Shown here: positions 1-6,744 of the stretch, piece by piece
Numbering within the stretch: position 1 is the first letter of the stretch
Layout: the number at the start of each line of letters is the position of its first letter
From: an uncultured Bacilli bacterium
Lineage (GTDB): Bacteria; Bacillota_I; Bacilli_A; RF39; UBA660
Assembly: GCA_949280095.1 (NCBI GenBank)
Contig: CASDHD010000045.1
Coordinates: 1-9,892, forward strand
Reading direction: 5' to 3'
DNA: 9,892 bases
Position numbers and translations under genes: made by a program
The notes under the pieces: model-generated
Database searches by the model: none
The model's input: the letters and a program-made list of their open reading frames with translations, nothing else
What the model was told of the DNA's origin: nothing

Positions 1-35
1 ACTATTGCTATTATTTTCTTTTTCTTCGATTCCAT
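1..35 (-). CDS. 5' end of an unidentified gene, cut by the window edge
   Basis: An ATG at 35 opens a frame that runs off the left edge and gives only MESKKKKIIAIV. The SD-like AAGGTG at 47-42 lies six bases before the ATG, and a good promoter lies further upstream, so a real start is likely. The lysine-rich start followed by Ile/Ala/Val looks like the beginning of a signal peptide or membrane anchor, but twelve residues do not allow a family call. It follows the greA terminator and so seems to be a separate transcription unit. Confidence 0.6.
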   Translation of the reverse strand, partial: MESKKKKIIAI

Positions 36-64
36 TTTGTCCACCTTCTATTATTATTTATTTA

Positions 65-93
65 ATTATAATGAATTTTAAAAAGATTTACAA
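65..93 (-). promoter_or_regulatory. Sigma-A-type promoter for the gene at the left edge
   Basis: On the minus strand a TTGTAA box (93-88) and a perfect TATAAT box (70-65) are separated by 17 bases. The expected start of transcription is near 58, giving a short leader that contains the SD at 47-42. Sequence match only; AT-rich DNA gives chance matches, but position and spacing are right. Confidence 0.6.
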
Positions 94-160
94 TTGATTT
101 TCAACAATAGAAAATTACTAAATACAGTTTTTATTTCTTTCCCAATCAAAAAATAAGAAC

Positions 161-187
161 AAAAAAATTGTACTTTTCATACAACTT
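161..187 (-). terminator. Intrinsic terminator after greA
   Basis: Directly after the greA stop, the minus strand reads AAGTTGTA, a seven-base loop, TACAATTT and then a run of T. This is an eight-base stem (187-180 with 172-165) with one G-U pair, followed by the T run. It closes the long housekeeping operon. Confidence 0.75.
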
Positions 188-661
188 TTATTTTAAATTA
201 GTTATCGTTACACTAAAGTTTCCATTTGGACTTGCTACTTCTACAGTTTCACCTTTTTTATGCCCGATAATAGCTTTTCCAATAGGACTTTCATTTGAAA
301 TCTTATTTTCAAATGGATCTGCTTCTAAAGAACCTACAATTTTGTATTCCTCAGTTTCGCCATCATCATAAGTAATCAATACAGTACTTCCAACTCCAAC
401 AGTTCCATTATTCCCTGTATCAGCAATTGTACAATGTTCAAGCTTATATTCAAGTTCTTTGATTCTTGCTTCTAATTGGGCTTGCTCATTTCTTGCTGCA
501 TCATAATCACTATTTTCAGATAAATCCCCTAGAGCTCTTGCTTCTTTTAAAGCTTTAATAACTTCAGGTCTTTTCTCTGTTTTCAATGTATTTAATTCTT
601 GTTCTAACTCTAGATAACCTTCTGCAGTTAGCATAATATTTTCACTTTTTTTCATTTTCAT
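188..661 (-). CDS. greA: Transcription elongation factor GreA
   Basis: GreA enters the secondary channel of RNA polymerase and stimulates cleavage of backtracked RNA, rescuing stalled complexes. The protein has the family layout: an N-terminal antiparallel coiled coil (about residues 10-75) with the tip motif GDLSENSDYDAA, whose D46 and E49 correspond to the catalytic acidic pair, then a C-terminal FKBP-like domain with GSLEADPFENKISNESPIG and the end SPNGNFSVTITNLK. Length is 157 residues, as in B. subtilis. I start at ATG 661. A GTG at 667 is in frame, but it is part of the SD-like AGAAGGTG that lies seven bases before 661. The gene sits 27 bases or so after the U32 gene and is last in the operon. 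Identification is secure. Confidence 0.95.
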   Translation of the reverse strand: MKMKKSENIMLTAEGYLELEQELNTLKTEKRPEVIKALKEARALGDLSENSDYDAARNEQAQLEARIKELEYKLEHCTIADTGNNGTVGVGSTVLITYDDGETEEYKIVGSLEADPFENKISNESPIGKAIIGHKKGETVEVASPNGNFSVTITNLK

Positions 662-694
662 TTTCACCTTCTAAAAATTACAGTCATAAGAATA

Positions 695-1894
695 CTATAA
701 ATAATTTTGTTTGTCAAACACTTTTATGCGCATCATATCGTATTTTGTTAAGCCTACGTCAACGCGTAATTTTACAATCATTTTTGGATGATTAGCAACC
801 TCAATAAAGTTCCCTTCTTCATCCCATATTTCCTTAATTTTATAAGTAAATGTTTCGATATTTGGTCCGAAAAATTCGACAACGTCCCCAACTGAAAAAT
901 AATTTCGTTGCTCCAACGTAACGATGTGTTCTATCTCATCATAATCTTGCACTAATCCTAAAAAATCTTGATTAGATAACTCTTGGCGTCCCAAAAAATA
1001 TTGTTCCTCTTTTTTAGGTAATTTATGTATAAATTGTGGCGTTGAATCCCGATTTGCTGAACGATTTAATACATCTAAATAATAATGTATTTCTCCCGAC
1101 GTCAAAGTATTTGTATTTATTGCATCGATAATTCTACGATACACTAAAATAACCGTAGCGATATAATAAATCCCACGCATTCTACCTTCAACTTTGAAAG
1201 AATTAACTCCAGCATCTATCATTGCCTTAATATATTCTATTAAATTTAAATCTTTTGGTGTCATGCTAAAAACATCCTCATGGTCTTTTATTTTAAAAGT
1301 CCAACGACAAATTTGGGCACACCCTCCTCGATTCGCATCACGTCCTGTACAATAATTTGATAAAACACAACGTCCTGAAAAAGAGGTACACATCGCTCCA
1401 TGAATAAAACACTCAAGCTCTAAGTTCGTATTCTCTTTAATATCCTTTATGTCTTCGATACTTGCTTCACGTGCCAAAACGAGTCTCGTAGCTCCAAGAC
1501 TTTTATAAAAAAGGCCTGCCTCGCTATTTAAAATACTTGCTTGGGTAGAAACATGAACTTCCAACTTTAAATGAAGTTCTTTTACTTTTTTTATCACGAG
1601 AATGTCGCTAGCAATAATCGCATCTACACCTATTCTATTTAATTCTTTTAAATAATCTTCTAATCCATCTAATTCTTTCTCATGAAAGATAATATTAACT
1701 GTAACATAAATCTTTTTTTCGTGTTCATGAGCAAACTGTGTGGCGGTTTCAAGTTCATCCAAAGTAAAATTATTAGCATTCGCACGTAATCCAAACTTTT
1801 TCCCAGCACAATAAACTGCATCAGCACCATAAAGATAGGCAATTTTAAGTCGCTCTAAATCCCCTGCTGGGGCAAGTAATTCTACTTTATTCAT
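695..1894 (-). CDS. trhP2: U32-family tRNA 5-hydroxyuridine synthase (TrhP2/YrrO-like)
   Basis: Members of this family (Bacillus YrrO, E. coli TrhP/YegQ) are annotated as U32 peptidases, but the known role is prephenate-dependent hydroxylation of tRNA uridine 34. The N-terminus KVELLAPAGDLERLKIAYLYGADAVY is the family start, given here as KVELLAPAGD then YGADAVY. The U32 signature is at residues 159-176 (ELECFIHGAMCTSFSGRC), and C169, C176, C192 and C196 form the expected iron-sulfur cysteine set. A C-terminal beta-barrel-like part follows. Start choice is uncertain: ATG 1894 matches family N-termini, ATG 1915 adds seven residues, and neither has a strong SD. The strong SD lies before a 16-codon ORF at 1937 that overlaps ATG 1894 (see that entry). 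Its partners are the short U32 gene and trmR just upstream. Confidence 0.88.
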   Translation of the reverse strand: MNKVELLAPAGDLERLKIAYLYGADAVYCAGKKFGLRANANNFTLDELETATQFAHEHEKKIYVTVNIIFHEKELDGLEDYLKELNRIGVDAIIASDILVIKKVKELHLKLEVHVSTQASILNSEAGLFYKSLGATRLVLAREASIEDIKDIKENTNLELECFIHGAMCTSFSGRCVLSNYCTGRDANRGGCAQICRWTFKIKDHEDVFSMTPKDLNLIEYIKAMIDAGVNSFKVEGRMRGIYYIATVILVYRRIIDAINTNTLTSGEIHYYLDVLNRSANRDSTPQFIHKLPKKEEQYFLGRQELSNQDFLGLVQDYDEIEHIVTLEQRNYFSVGDVVEFFGPNIETFTYKIKEIWDEEGNFIEVANHPKMIVKLRVDVGLTKYDMMRIKVFDKQNYL

Positions 1895-1937
1895 TTTCTT
1901 CCACTCGTATTTCATTTTCTTTTAGTTTTTCCATCAT
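1887..1937 (-). CDS. 16-codon ORF between the two U32 genes: leader peptide or frameshifted N-terminus
   Basis: The reading frame gives MMEKLKENEIRVEENE and stops at TAA 1889-1887. Its ATG overlaps the TGA stop of the upstream U32 gene (TTATGATGG), and a good SD (AGAGG, 1949-1945) lies seven bases before it, so ribosomes very probably start here. Its end overlaps the start of the next U32 gene (ATGAATAA). Two readings fit. It may be a short coupling peptide. Or it may be the true N-terminal extension of the U32 protein, out of frame by one base: removing one A from the AAAA run before ATG 1894 would join EIRVEE directly to MNKVELLAPAG. From memory, Bacillus YrrO also has an N-terminal extension before this motif. 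Confidence 0.45.
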   Translation of the reverse strand: MMEKLKENEIRVEENE

Positions 1938-2728
1938 AAGCATTCCTCTTCCTCCTTTAATCGATAATAAGTTTCTTTATGTAAAAAGCCTGTATCTGTA
2001 TTCAAAATCTCTTCTCCATTTAAAATAGCTTCTATTTCACTATTTGTTAGCCCTAATGGATTGATGTAATAATATAATATATTCTCATGACTAAACTCAC
2101 GGTAATCAATAAACTTATCTGCATACAAAACAGTACCATACTCATTTTCTACCGCAAAAAAAGATTGATCCGTAATTTCTTCTTGTAAAGTTTCCATAGT
2201 TTTTTTTGGATATCCAAAATGATCTGCATAATTTGTAAGCAATGTACGTCTTGAATACATCGCATCAGCACGCATAAAATAAGGAACAACTAAAGGCTTT
2301 TTCACATTATCTAAAATAAGCCTCATCTCTTCTTCTGTAATATCTGTACTTAAAAGAACACTATCCACATACTCTAAATAGTACTCAATAGAAAGACGAT
2401 TTGTTGTATTATGATTTTGCATATAAATAAGTTGCACAGAGAGATTCAATTCTTTCACAATATGTAAAATTCCCAAATCAGTAAAACAAATTCCTGCAAT
2501 CGTTTCTGGAAGATTTGCTAAATCCCGCTTTAAATTTGAAATAGTTTCTTTATCTAAAATTCGATTAATAAAAATGTAAGAATGAGGTACACTTATCTCT
2601 TCAAAAGTAAATGTATGGTAAAAACCTACCGAATATCCTGTCATTGGAAAAAGAAAGTTAATATTCTTAACTTTCAATTTAAGTAAATCTTCACTTGTAA
2701 CAGCAATCAAATAAGAATTAGTTTTCAT
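1934..2728 (-). CDS. trhP1: Short U32-family protein, TrhP1/YrrN-like, without the cysteine cluster
   Basis: This 264-residue protein sits where B. subtilis has yrrN (trhP1), between trmR and the second U32 gene. It shares U32 landmarks: a TIM-barrel-like run with QNHNTTNRLSIEYY, DSVLLSTDIT, and the typical late motif MYSRRTLLTNY, followed by a beta-rich end with GTVLYADKFIDYRE. It lacks the ELECFxxGxMC...C signature; the only cysteines are one in GICFTD and one next to the C-terminus. It therefore probably cannot bind the iron-sulfur cluster by itself and is likely the non-catalytic partner of the full U32 protein in making 5-hydroxyuridine 34; that is inference. It overlaps the end of trmR by 11 bases, and its own TGA overlaps the next ATG. 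Confidence 0.8.
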   Translation of the reverse strand: MKTNSYLIAVTSEDLLKLKVKNINFLFPMTGYSVGFYHTFTFEEISVPHSYIFINRILDKETISNLKRDLANLPETIAGICFTDLGILHIVKELNLSVQLIYMQNHNTTNRLSIEYYLEYVDSVLLSTDITEEEMRLILDNVKKPLVVPYFMRADAMYSRRTLLTNYADHFGYPKKTMETLQEEITDQSFFAVENEYGTVLYADKFIDYREFSHENILYYYINPLGLTNSEIEAILNGEEILNTDTGFLHKETYYRLKEEEECL

Positions 2729-3311
2729 CTTTTCTTCTACTTACACTAATACCATCGCCGATATCTATAAATTCTGTATCAAACTCAGTATTTGATTTTA
2801 AAAACTCTACATAGCTTTCAATTTTATCAACAAGACCACGTAAATTCTTACTATCAATCGTTTCCTTTTTTCCTACATATCCATGAAATTTCAAATTATC
2901 TGTAATAATTACTCCACCTGGTGCTAGAAAATACTTGAATTTTTCAAAAAATTTCTTATATTGTCCTTTGGCAGCATCGATAAAAATCAAATCGTACGTA
3001 ACACCTACTAAATTAACATCTAAAGCATCTTGAAATACAACATTGACCTCTTTATCAAAACCACACTTTTTAACGTTTTTAAGACATTCCATATATCTTG
3101 TTTCATCACGTTCAATCGTCGTCACTTTAACTTCTTTACTAGCAGAAGCCATAAGTATTGCAGAATACCCAATAGCACTCCCAATTTCTAAAATATTTTT
3201 TATATTATGACTTTTTATATACTTCATAATATAAGCAATTGAGTCTTTTTCAATGATAGGGACATTTTTTTCTTTCGCATATTGTTCCATTTCTAAAATA
3301 TACTGTTTCAT
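2718..3311 (-). CDS. trmR: tRNA 5-hydroxyuridine methyltransferase TrmR (YrrM-like, O-methyltransferase family 3)
   Basis: A SAM-dependent class I methyltransferase of the catechol-O-methyltransferase-like family. Visible motifs are motif I ILEIGSAIGYS (residues 40-50), the acidic end of strand 2 TIERDE (about 65-70), and IFIDAAKGQY (109-118). D112 together with D138-N139 (ITDN) form the usual metal site. In Bacillus, YrrM (TrmR) methylates 5-hydroxyuridine 34 to 5-methoxyuridine, and the neighbouring U32 genes make its substrate, so the context supports this role over a generic O-methyltransferase. I start at ATG 3311 (197 residues), which has AAGGAG upstream. A longer in-frame start at 3341 lies inside the end of mltG, and its coding would contain that SD. 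The gene begins 15 bases after the mltG stop. Confidence 0.9.
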   Translation of the reverse strand: MKQYILEMEQYAKEKNVPIIEKDSIAYIMKYIKSHNIKNILEIGSAIGYSAILMASASKEVKVTTIERDETRYMECLKNVKKCGFDKEVNVVFQDALDVNLVGVTYDLIFIDAAKGQYKKFFEKFKYFLAPGGVIITDNLKFHGYVGKKETIDSKNLRGLVDKIESYVEFLKSNTEFDTEFIDIGDGISVSRRKDEN

Positions 3312-3325
3312 AATTTTTTCACTCC

Positions 3326-4396
3326 TTAGTTCGTTGCACAAATACTTTTTAACTCTCTAGTTTTTGCTAGATGATCTTCATAATTTATGTTAAAGAATGT
3401 TTCCCCTGTACAAGTATTTGCAACAAAATAAACATAATCTGTATCACTTGGATTTAACACAGCATTTATAGCATTTAAAGATGGATTACCAATAGGTCCT
3501 ACTGGCAATTTCCCCGCCATCGCATTATTGGTAGAACGTGTATTATAAGGATTTAAAACATTTAAATCCGTTATTGTTAAACCCTCACTACGTGACTTTT
3601 GTACTGCATAATAAGTCGTTGTGTCCATACCAAGAGTCATCCCTAATTCTAATCTTTTATAAATGACTTGCGCAAAAGCAGCTCTATCACTTTCATTTGC
3701 ACCTTCTAATTCGACAATAGAAGCCATCGTAAGAATTTGATGAATTGTATATTCACTATTTTCTAAAGATAGACTTTCTAATTTCATTTTCGTATTATCT
3801 AACATCCTTATGAATATTTCTTTGATGGTTACATCTTCCATAAATTCATAAGTATCAGGATATAGATAACCTTCCAGTGCATAATAAATATTATCATTTA
3901 AAATCTCATCTGTCAAAAAATCATATTTTTCGATTAATTCTTGCATAAATTCACGAGATGCTAAAACCTCTTTGATTTCGTTTTCCGTATAAGGAAAAGC
4001 ATCGCTTATCACCTGAATATAATCCTTCACTGTTTTACCCTCAACAAATGTTACTTTAATTGTATCAATTTTAATATCACCATTATGAATTGTTTTTAAA
4101 ATATCAACCGCATCCATATTACGATTTAATTCATATTTTCCTGCTTGTAAGTTTAAATCACTATGAAAAAATAAATAAACAAGCAACGCGTATTTACTAC
4201 GAATTAATCCCGCATTTTTTAAATCCTCTACAATTTCAATTTTACTAGAACCACTTTGCACCGTAAAAGAAACATCTTGACTTTCTTTACTTATGCTTTT
4301 TAAACTAAAAAAATAGCTTCCAATAAGTAGTGCAATAAAAAGAATAAAAATGCTCAAAAAAACAAAAACTTTTTTCTTTAACCTACGCTTCTTCAT
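3326..4396 (-). CDS. mltG: Endolytic murein transglycosylase MltG (YceG/YrrL family)
   Basis: MltG cleaves nascent peptidoglycan strands at the outer face of the membrane and is thought to set glycan chain ends. The protein starts with a basic stretch (KKRRLKKK) and one transmembrane helix (about residues 10-30), giving an extracellular body. A small LysM-like part (about 40-100) precedes the YceG domain, which has EGYLYPDTYEF (175-185), MASIVELEG with likely catalytic E229, and the C-terminal NPYNTR...GKLPVGPIGNP motif (282-304). At 356 residues it is full length for the family. It overlaps the DUF1292 gene by 14 bases; the SD-like GAGAGGG lies inside that gene's end. It confirms that the host has a peptidoglycan wall. 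IreB, a regulator acting with a PASTA kinase, lies in the same operon. Confidence 0.95.
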   Translation of the reverse strand: MKKRRLKKKVFVFLSIFILFIALLIGSYFFSLKSISKESQDVSFTVQSGSSKIEIVEDLKNAGLIRSKYALLVYLFFHSDLNLQAGKYELNRNMDAVDILKTIHNGDIKIDTIKVTFVEGKTVKDYIQVISDAFPYTENEIKEVLASREFMQELIEKYDFLTDEILNDNIYYALEGYLYPDTYEFMEDVTIKEIFIRMLDNTKMKLESLSLENSEYTIHQILTMASIVELEGANESDRAAFAQVIYKRLELGMTLGMDTTTYYAVQKSRSEGLTITDLNVLNPYNTRSTNNAMAGKLPVGPIGNPSLNAINAVLNPSDTDYVYFVANTCTGETFFNINYEDHLAKTRELKSICATN

Positions 4397-4658
4397 GTAC
4401 TTCCCTCTCTAATTTACTTAAAAATGCCTCAATTGTATTCCATTCTTCCTCTGTTTCAATTGGTAACAATTCCTTACTTCTTCCTGTTTTATCATAAATG
4501 TTAGCATAAACTTTCAATTTTCCTTTTTCTTTTACATTATCTGTATATACAACATAGCTTTTTTTTGTTTCTTCTGAATCAAATTTGAAAATAATTTCGT
4601 ATTTTTTAGTTTCTCCTTTATCATTTTTGGCAGTAAAAACACTATTTTTGGTATCCAC
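4383..4658 (-). CDS. DUF1292 family protein (YrzB-like)
   Basis: A small acidic protein of 91 residues beginning at GTG 4658; there is no ATG in the frame, and a GTAGGG SD lies about seven bases upstream. The sequence fits DUF1292: a short beta-rich part (YEIIFKFDSEETKKSYVVYTD), a middle KLKVYANIYD, and an acidic helix EEEWNTIEAFLSKLEREV at the end. Bacillus YrzB occupies the same place between ruvX and mltG. Its function is unknown. It starts eight bases after the ruvX stop and overlaps mltG by 14 bases, so translation of the three is probably coupled. Confidence 0.88.
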   Translation of the reverse strand: MDTKNSVFTAKNDKGETKKYEIIFKFDSEETKKSYVVYTDNVKEKGKLKVYANIYDKTGRSKELLPIETEEEWNTIEAFLSKLEREVHEEA

Positions 4659-4666
4659 TTAAATCC

Positions 4667-5074
4667 CTACTTTCTTTTTAAATATGTATCTAATATAATA
4701 GCGGCAGCGTAACTATCAATAACTTTCTTACGTTTTTTTCGACTCATATCGGTTTCAATTAGTATATTTTCGGCTTCTACAGTTGATAATCTTTCATCAA
4801 TTAAGACAATAGGCAAAGAAAAATTCTCTTCTAAGACTTTCTTAAACTCTTCTGTACGAAGAACAGCTTGTCCTAATGTATTATTCATATTTTTAGGATA
4901 TCCCAAAACAAACATACCAATTTCTTTTTCCTCTATTATCTTTTTTAAATGAGATACTAACTCCTCATAATTTTGATAATGCAATGTTTGGTAAGGTGTT
5001 GCAATCAGATTCGTTTTATCCGTTATAGCAAGCCCTAATGTTTTTGTTCCTAAATCTAACCCTAACACTCTCAT
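4667..5074 (-). CDS. ruvX: RuvX/YqgF-type RNase H-fold nuclease
   Basis: A 135-residue member of the YqgF/RuvX family, annotated as Holliday junction resolvase; in E. coli the protein (YqgF) is also implicated in 16S rRNA 5'-end maturation, so the exact role here is open. The RNase H fold shows MRVLGLDLGTKTLGLAITD with D7, FVLGYPKNMNNTLG (55-68), LIDERLSTVEAE with E94, and IDSYAAAIIL with D120, all in their usual order. The ATG overlaps the ireB stop as ATGA (four bases), a typical coupling arrangement. Length is normal for the family. Confidence 0.93.
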   Translation of the reverse strand: MRVLGLDLGTKTLGLAITDKTNLIATPYQTLHYQNYEELVSHLKKIIEEKEIGMFVLGYPKNMNNTLGQAVLRTEEFKKVLEENFSLPIVLIDERLSTVEAENILIETDMSRKKRKKVIDSYAAAIILDTYLKRK

Positions 5075-5313
5075 TTTAAATATTGTTCAAGCAAAAATGC
5101 TATAATAAGTTCCCTATCAATTTCCTGAATTTTCCCTCTTGCATCACGATAACTGGTAATGTAACCAGGATCACCAGAAATCAAATATCCAACGATTTGA
5201 TTGACAGGTTCATATCCTCTTTCCATCAATATTCGGTAAACTTCTTTAATAGTATACTCTATTTGCGCTTGTCTAAATAAAGTAATATCAAAAAGACTTG
5301 TCTTATCGTCCAT
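5071..5313 (-). CDS. ireB: IreB family regulatory phosphoprotein (DUF965/YrzL)
   Basis: This 80-residue protein matches the IreB family through RILMERGYEPVNQIVGYL (28-45), SGDPGYITSYRDAR (46-59), and the C-terminal DRELIIAFLLEQYLK. In Enterococcus, IreB is phosphorylated on N-terminal threonines by the PASTA kinase IreK and influences cephalosporin resistance and cell wall stress. Here T5 and T11 are the N-terminal threonine candidates. The kinase is not in the window. A GAGGTG SD lies five bases before the ATG. It is the first gene of the operon and has its own promoter; in B. subtilis alaS lies upstream, but here it is replaced by an accessory gene. Confidence 0.93.
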   Translation of the reverse strand: MDDKTSLFDITLFRQAQIEYTIKEVYRILMERGYEPVNQIVGYLISGDPGYITSYRDARGKIQEIDRELIIAFLLEQYLK

Positions 5314-5336
5314 ATTACACCTCTTATACTATAACC

Positions 5337-5365
5337 ATTTTAACAAAATATTATTTAGAATACAA
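5337..5365 (-). promoter_or_regulatory. Probable promoter of the ireB-greA operon
   Basis: On the minus strand TTGTAT (5365-5360) and TAAAAT (5342-5337) lie 17 bases apart. Transcription would begin near 5330, giving a leader of about 17 bases with the ireB SD. A TATAGT at 5333-5328 has no partner box at a suitable distance. Confidence 0.5.
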
Positions 5366-5369
5366 GTTT

Positions 5370-5419
5370 TCAAAATCAATGGCAAATTTACATTATGTTT
5401 ACAAAATCTATCTCCATTG
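5370..5419 (-). terminator. Weak candidate terminator after the surface protein gene
   Basis: Just after the stop at 5426 the minus strand has CAATGG (5419-5414) and its complement CCATTG (5382-5377), followed by a short T-rich stretch. The stem is only six bases and the loop is 31 bases, so termination here is doubtful and transcription may run into ireB. Confidence 0.25.
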
Positions 5420-5425
5420 GCTAAT

Positions 5426-6617
5426 CTAATACATATACCATTCATAAACATTTATTGCTGCTGTTCCCATTCCATTACTACTACATGCACTTGTTTCAAC
5501 ACCAGCATACTTATTTCCTGTAATACTTGTGATATTTTTAGAATACCATCCTGAATTATTTAAAGTGTGGGTACTAAGTCCAGATTCAACAGATATGTCC
5601 GTTGTTGAGGTTTTTGATGTGTAACCTAAAGCCCAAGAGTGATATGTACTGATGGTTGTAGAACCAGTATATCGTATACTCATCATTTTATAAGCATCAC
5701 AATTAATCGTTTGATTACTTCTATATACATTGAAAGCACAATCACTAGCAAGGGATTTAATTGACAAATAAATACTTGTTCCATATGTGGCTCCATATAC
5801 AGGAGCTATTCCGTTATTATAGCCACGACTAGTTAAATTTTTAAATGTTAAAAAACTATTTCCATCTTTGAATACATAGAATGGTAACTGTAAATTATAT
5901 TTCTCTTGGTTTGTCAATCCTGTTGAATCGAGTATAATCTTAACAAGTTCACTTCGACTATCAAGATTCTCTCCCACTTCTGGTAATGAATTTGGTAAAT
6001 AATTTGAATCTTCTTTCATACTTCCTACTATACTTGGATTCTCTTTTAAATAAGTGGATGCTTCATTATTATTAAATACTTGAGTTACTGCTTCTGTATC
6101 ACTTAGAAAATGATGCAAAGTTGTATAATACTTTGTCACTTCGCCTTTTTGTATCCATGTTCTCCATATATTGCTTTCTGTACTTGTCTCAAAATGTAAG
6201 TTACATTTTGTTTGACTATTTATTTCTGTTATTACAGCATTCCAATGGTCATAATCCCAATATCCACTACCATTTTGACAATCAACATTTACCACATAAT
6301 TATTAGCTTCTGGAATAGTACTTGCCTTTTCTCCATCTACAGTTATTGCTAGAATACTGATATCATATTCTCCAAAATTTGGCACTCTTCCTCTTAAAAC
6401 ATTAAACTCTTTCTTTTCTTCATATAAGGCAAATGTCCTATAAAGGGTTATTCCACCTACTAATAAAATCAATCCTACTATTCCACCAATTATAACTTTC
6501 TTTTGATTTCCATTCTTCTTAAATTTCTTTAATCCATCTGGTTGTTCTTTCTTACTTAATGTACCCCCCCCCCAGACGTTTTCTGCTGGTTGGGAGGATA
6601 TTTCTTTCTTTTTTCAT
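5426..6617 (-). CDS. Membrane-anchored extracellular protein, out of frame at a poly-G tract (candidate phase-variable gene)
   Basis: From ATG 6617 (AGAGG SD nine bases upstream) the frame reads MKKERNILPTSRKRLGGG and, with the ten G residues present, stops at TAA 6554-6552 after 21 codons. With nine or twelve G residues it would join the long downstream frame and give about 396 residues. The body has a short basic cytoplasmic part (LSKKEQPDGLKKFKKNGNQ), one transmembrane helix (VIIGGIVGLILLVGGITLY, about 41-60), and an extracellular region of about 335 residues rich in Ser, Thr, Asn, Tyr and Trp, with six cysteines that could form disulfides. No LPXTG sorting signal is present. I do not recognise a known domain. 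The only in-frame start after the tract is TTG 6472, inside the membrane helix and without SD. A surface or pseudopilus-like role is inference. The present copy is in the off state or has a sequence error. Confidence 0.65.
6564..6573 (-). repeat. Homopolymer of ten G residues (ten C on the plus strand)
   Basis: Ten consecutive G residues on the minus strand, lying 14 codons into the frame that starts at 6617. In DNA this AT-rich, such a tract is very unlikely by chance. Of the three possible frames only lengths divisible by three link the ATG to the long body; lengths of 10 or 11 stop within a few codons. This is the usual design of slipped-strand phase variation. Confidence 0.9.
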
Positions 6618-6645
6618 TTCTTTCATCCTCTCTTCTATTATTTAC

Positions 6646-6674
6646 ATTATAATTGATTTTTTTTAGTTATACAA
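6646..6674 (-). promoter_or_regulatory. Promoter of the poly-G-controlled gene
   Basis: On the minus strand TTGTAT (6674-6669) and a perfect TATAAT (6651-6646) lie 17 bases apart. Start of transcription is expected near 6638, about 20 bases before ATG 6617, leaving room for the SD. The spacer holds a run of eight A residues (6664-6657), which could itself change length. Confidence 0.6.
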
Positions 6675-6713
6675 GATGACATATTTAAATTATAAAACCA
6701 CTAGGTATTACCC

Positions 6714-6744
6714 AAAAAAAAGAAGGTAAATCCTCCCTTTTAAT
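6714..6744 (-). terminator. Intrinsic terminator after the two YjcZ-like genes
   Basis: The minus strand reads AAAAGGGAGG, a five-base loop (6731-6727), CCTTCTTTTTTTT. The GGAGG and CCTTC arms pair with one G-U, extended by A-T pairs, and are followed by the T run. It starts at the stop of the 43-codon gene and separates it from the promoter of the surface protein gene. Confidence 0.7.

Noticed and set aside
168..371. Plus-strand open frame of 67 codons
   Set aside because: It lies antisense to greA and the greA terminator, has no SD or promoter, and greA is a certain gene.
662..667. GTG 667 as the greA start
   Set aside because: The GTG is part of the AAGGTG ribosome binding site for ATG 661.
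3312..3341. Longer trmR start at ATG 3341
   Set aside because: It overlaps the end of mltG, and the extra residues are encoded by the region that holds the trmR SD; family members start near MKQYILEME.
5083..5280. Plus-strand open frame of 65 codons
   Set aside because: Antisense to ireB, which is clearly recognised; no start signals.
5385..5406. Repeated GTAAA words after the surface protein gene
   Set aside because: They are direct, short and AT-rich; no stem or repeat unit of meaning.
6121..6306. Plus-strand open frame of 61 codons
   Set aside because: Antisense to the extracellular protein body; no SD and low-complexity content.
6470..6472. TTG as the start of the extracellular protein
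   Set aside because: It falls inside the membrane helix, has no SD, and would remove the basic cytoplasmic part that orients the anchor; it is an artefact of the frame break upstream.
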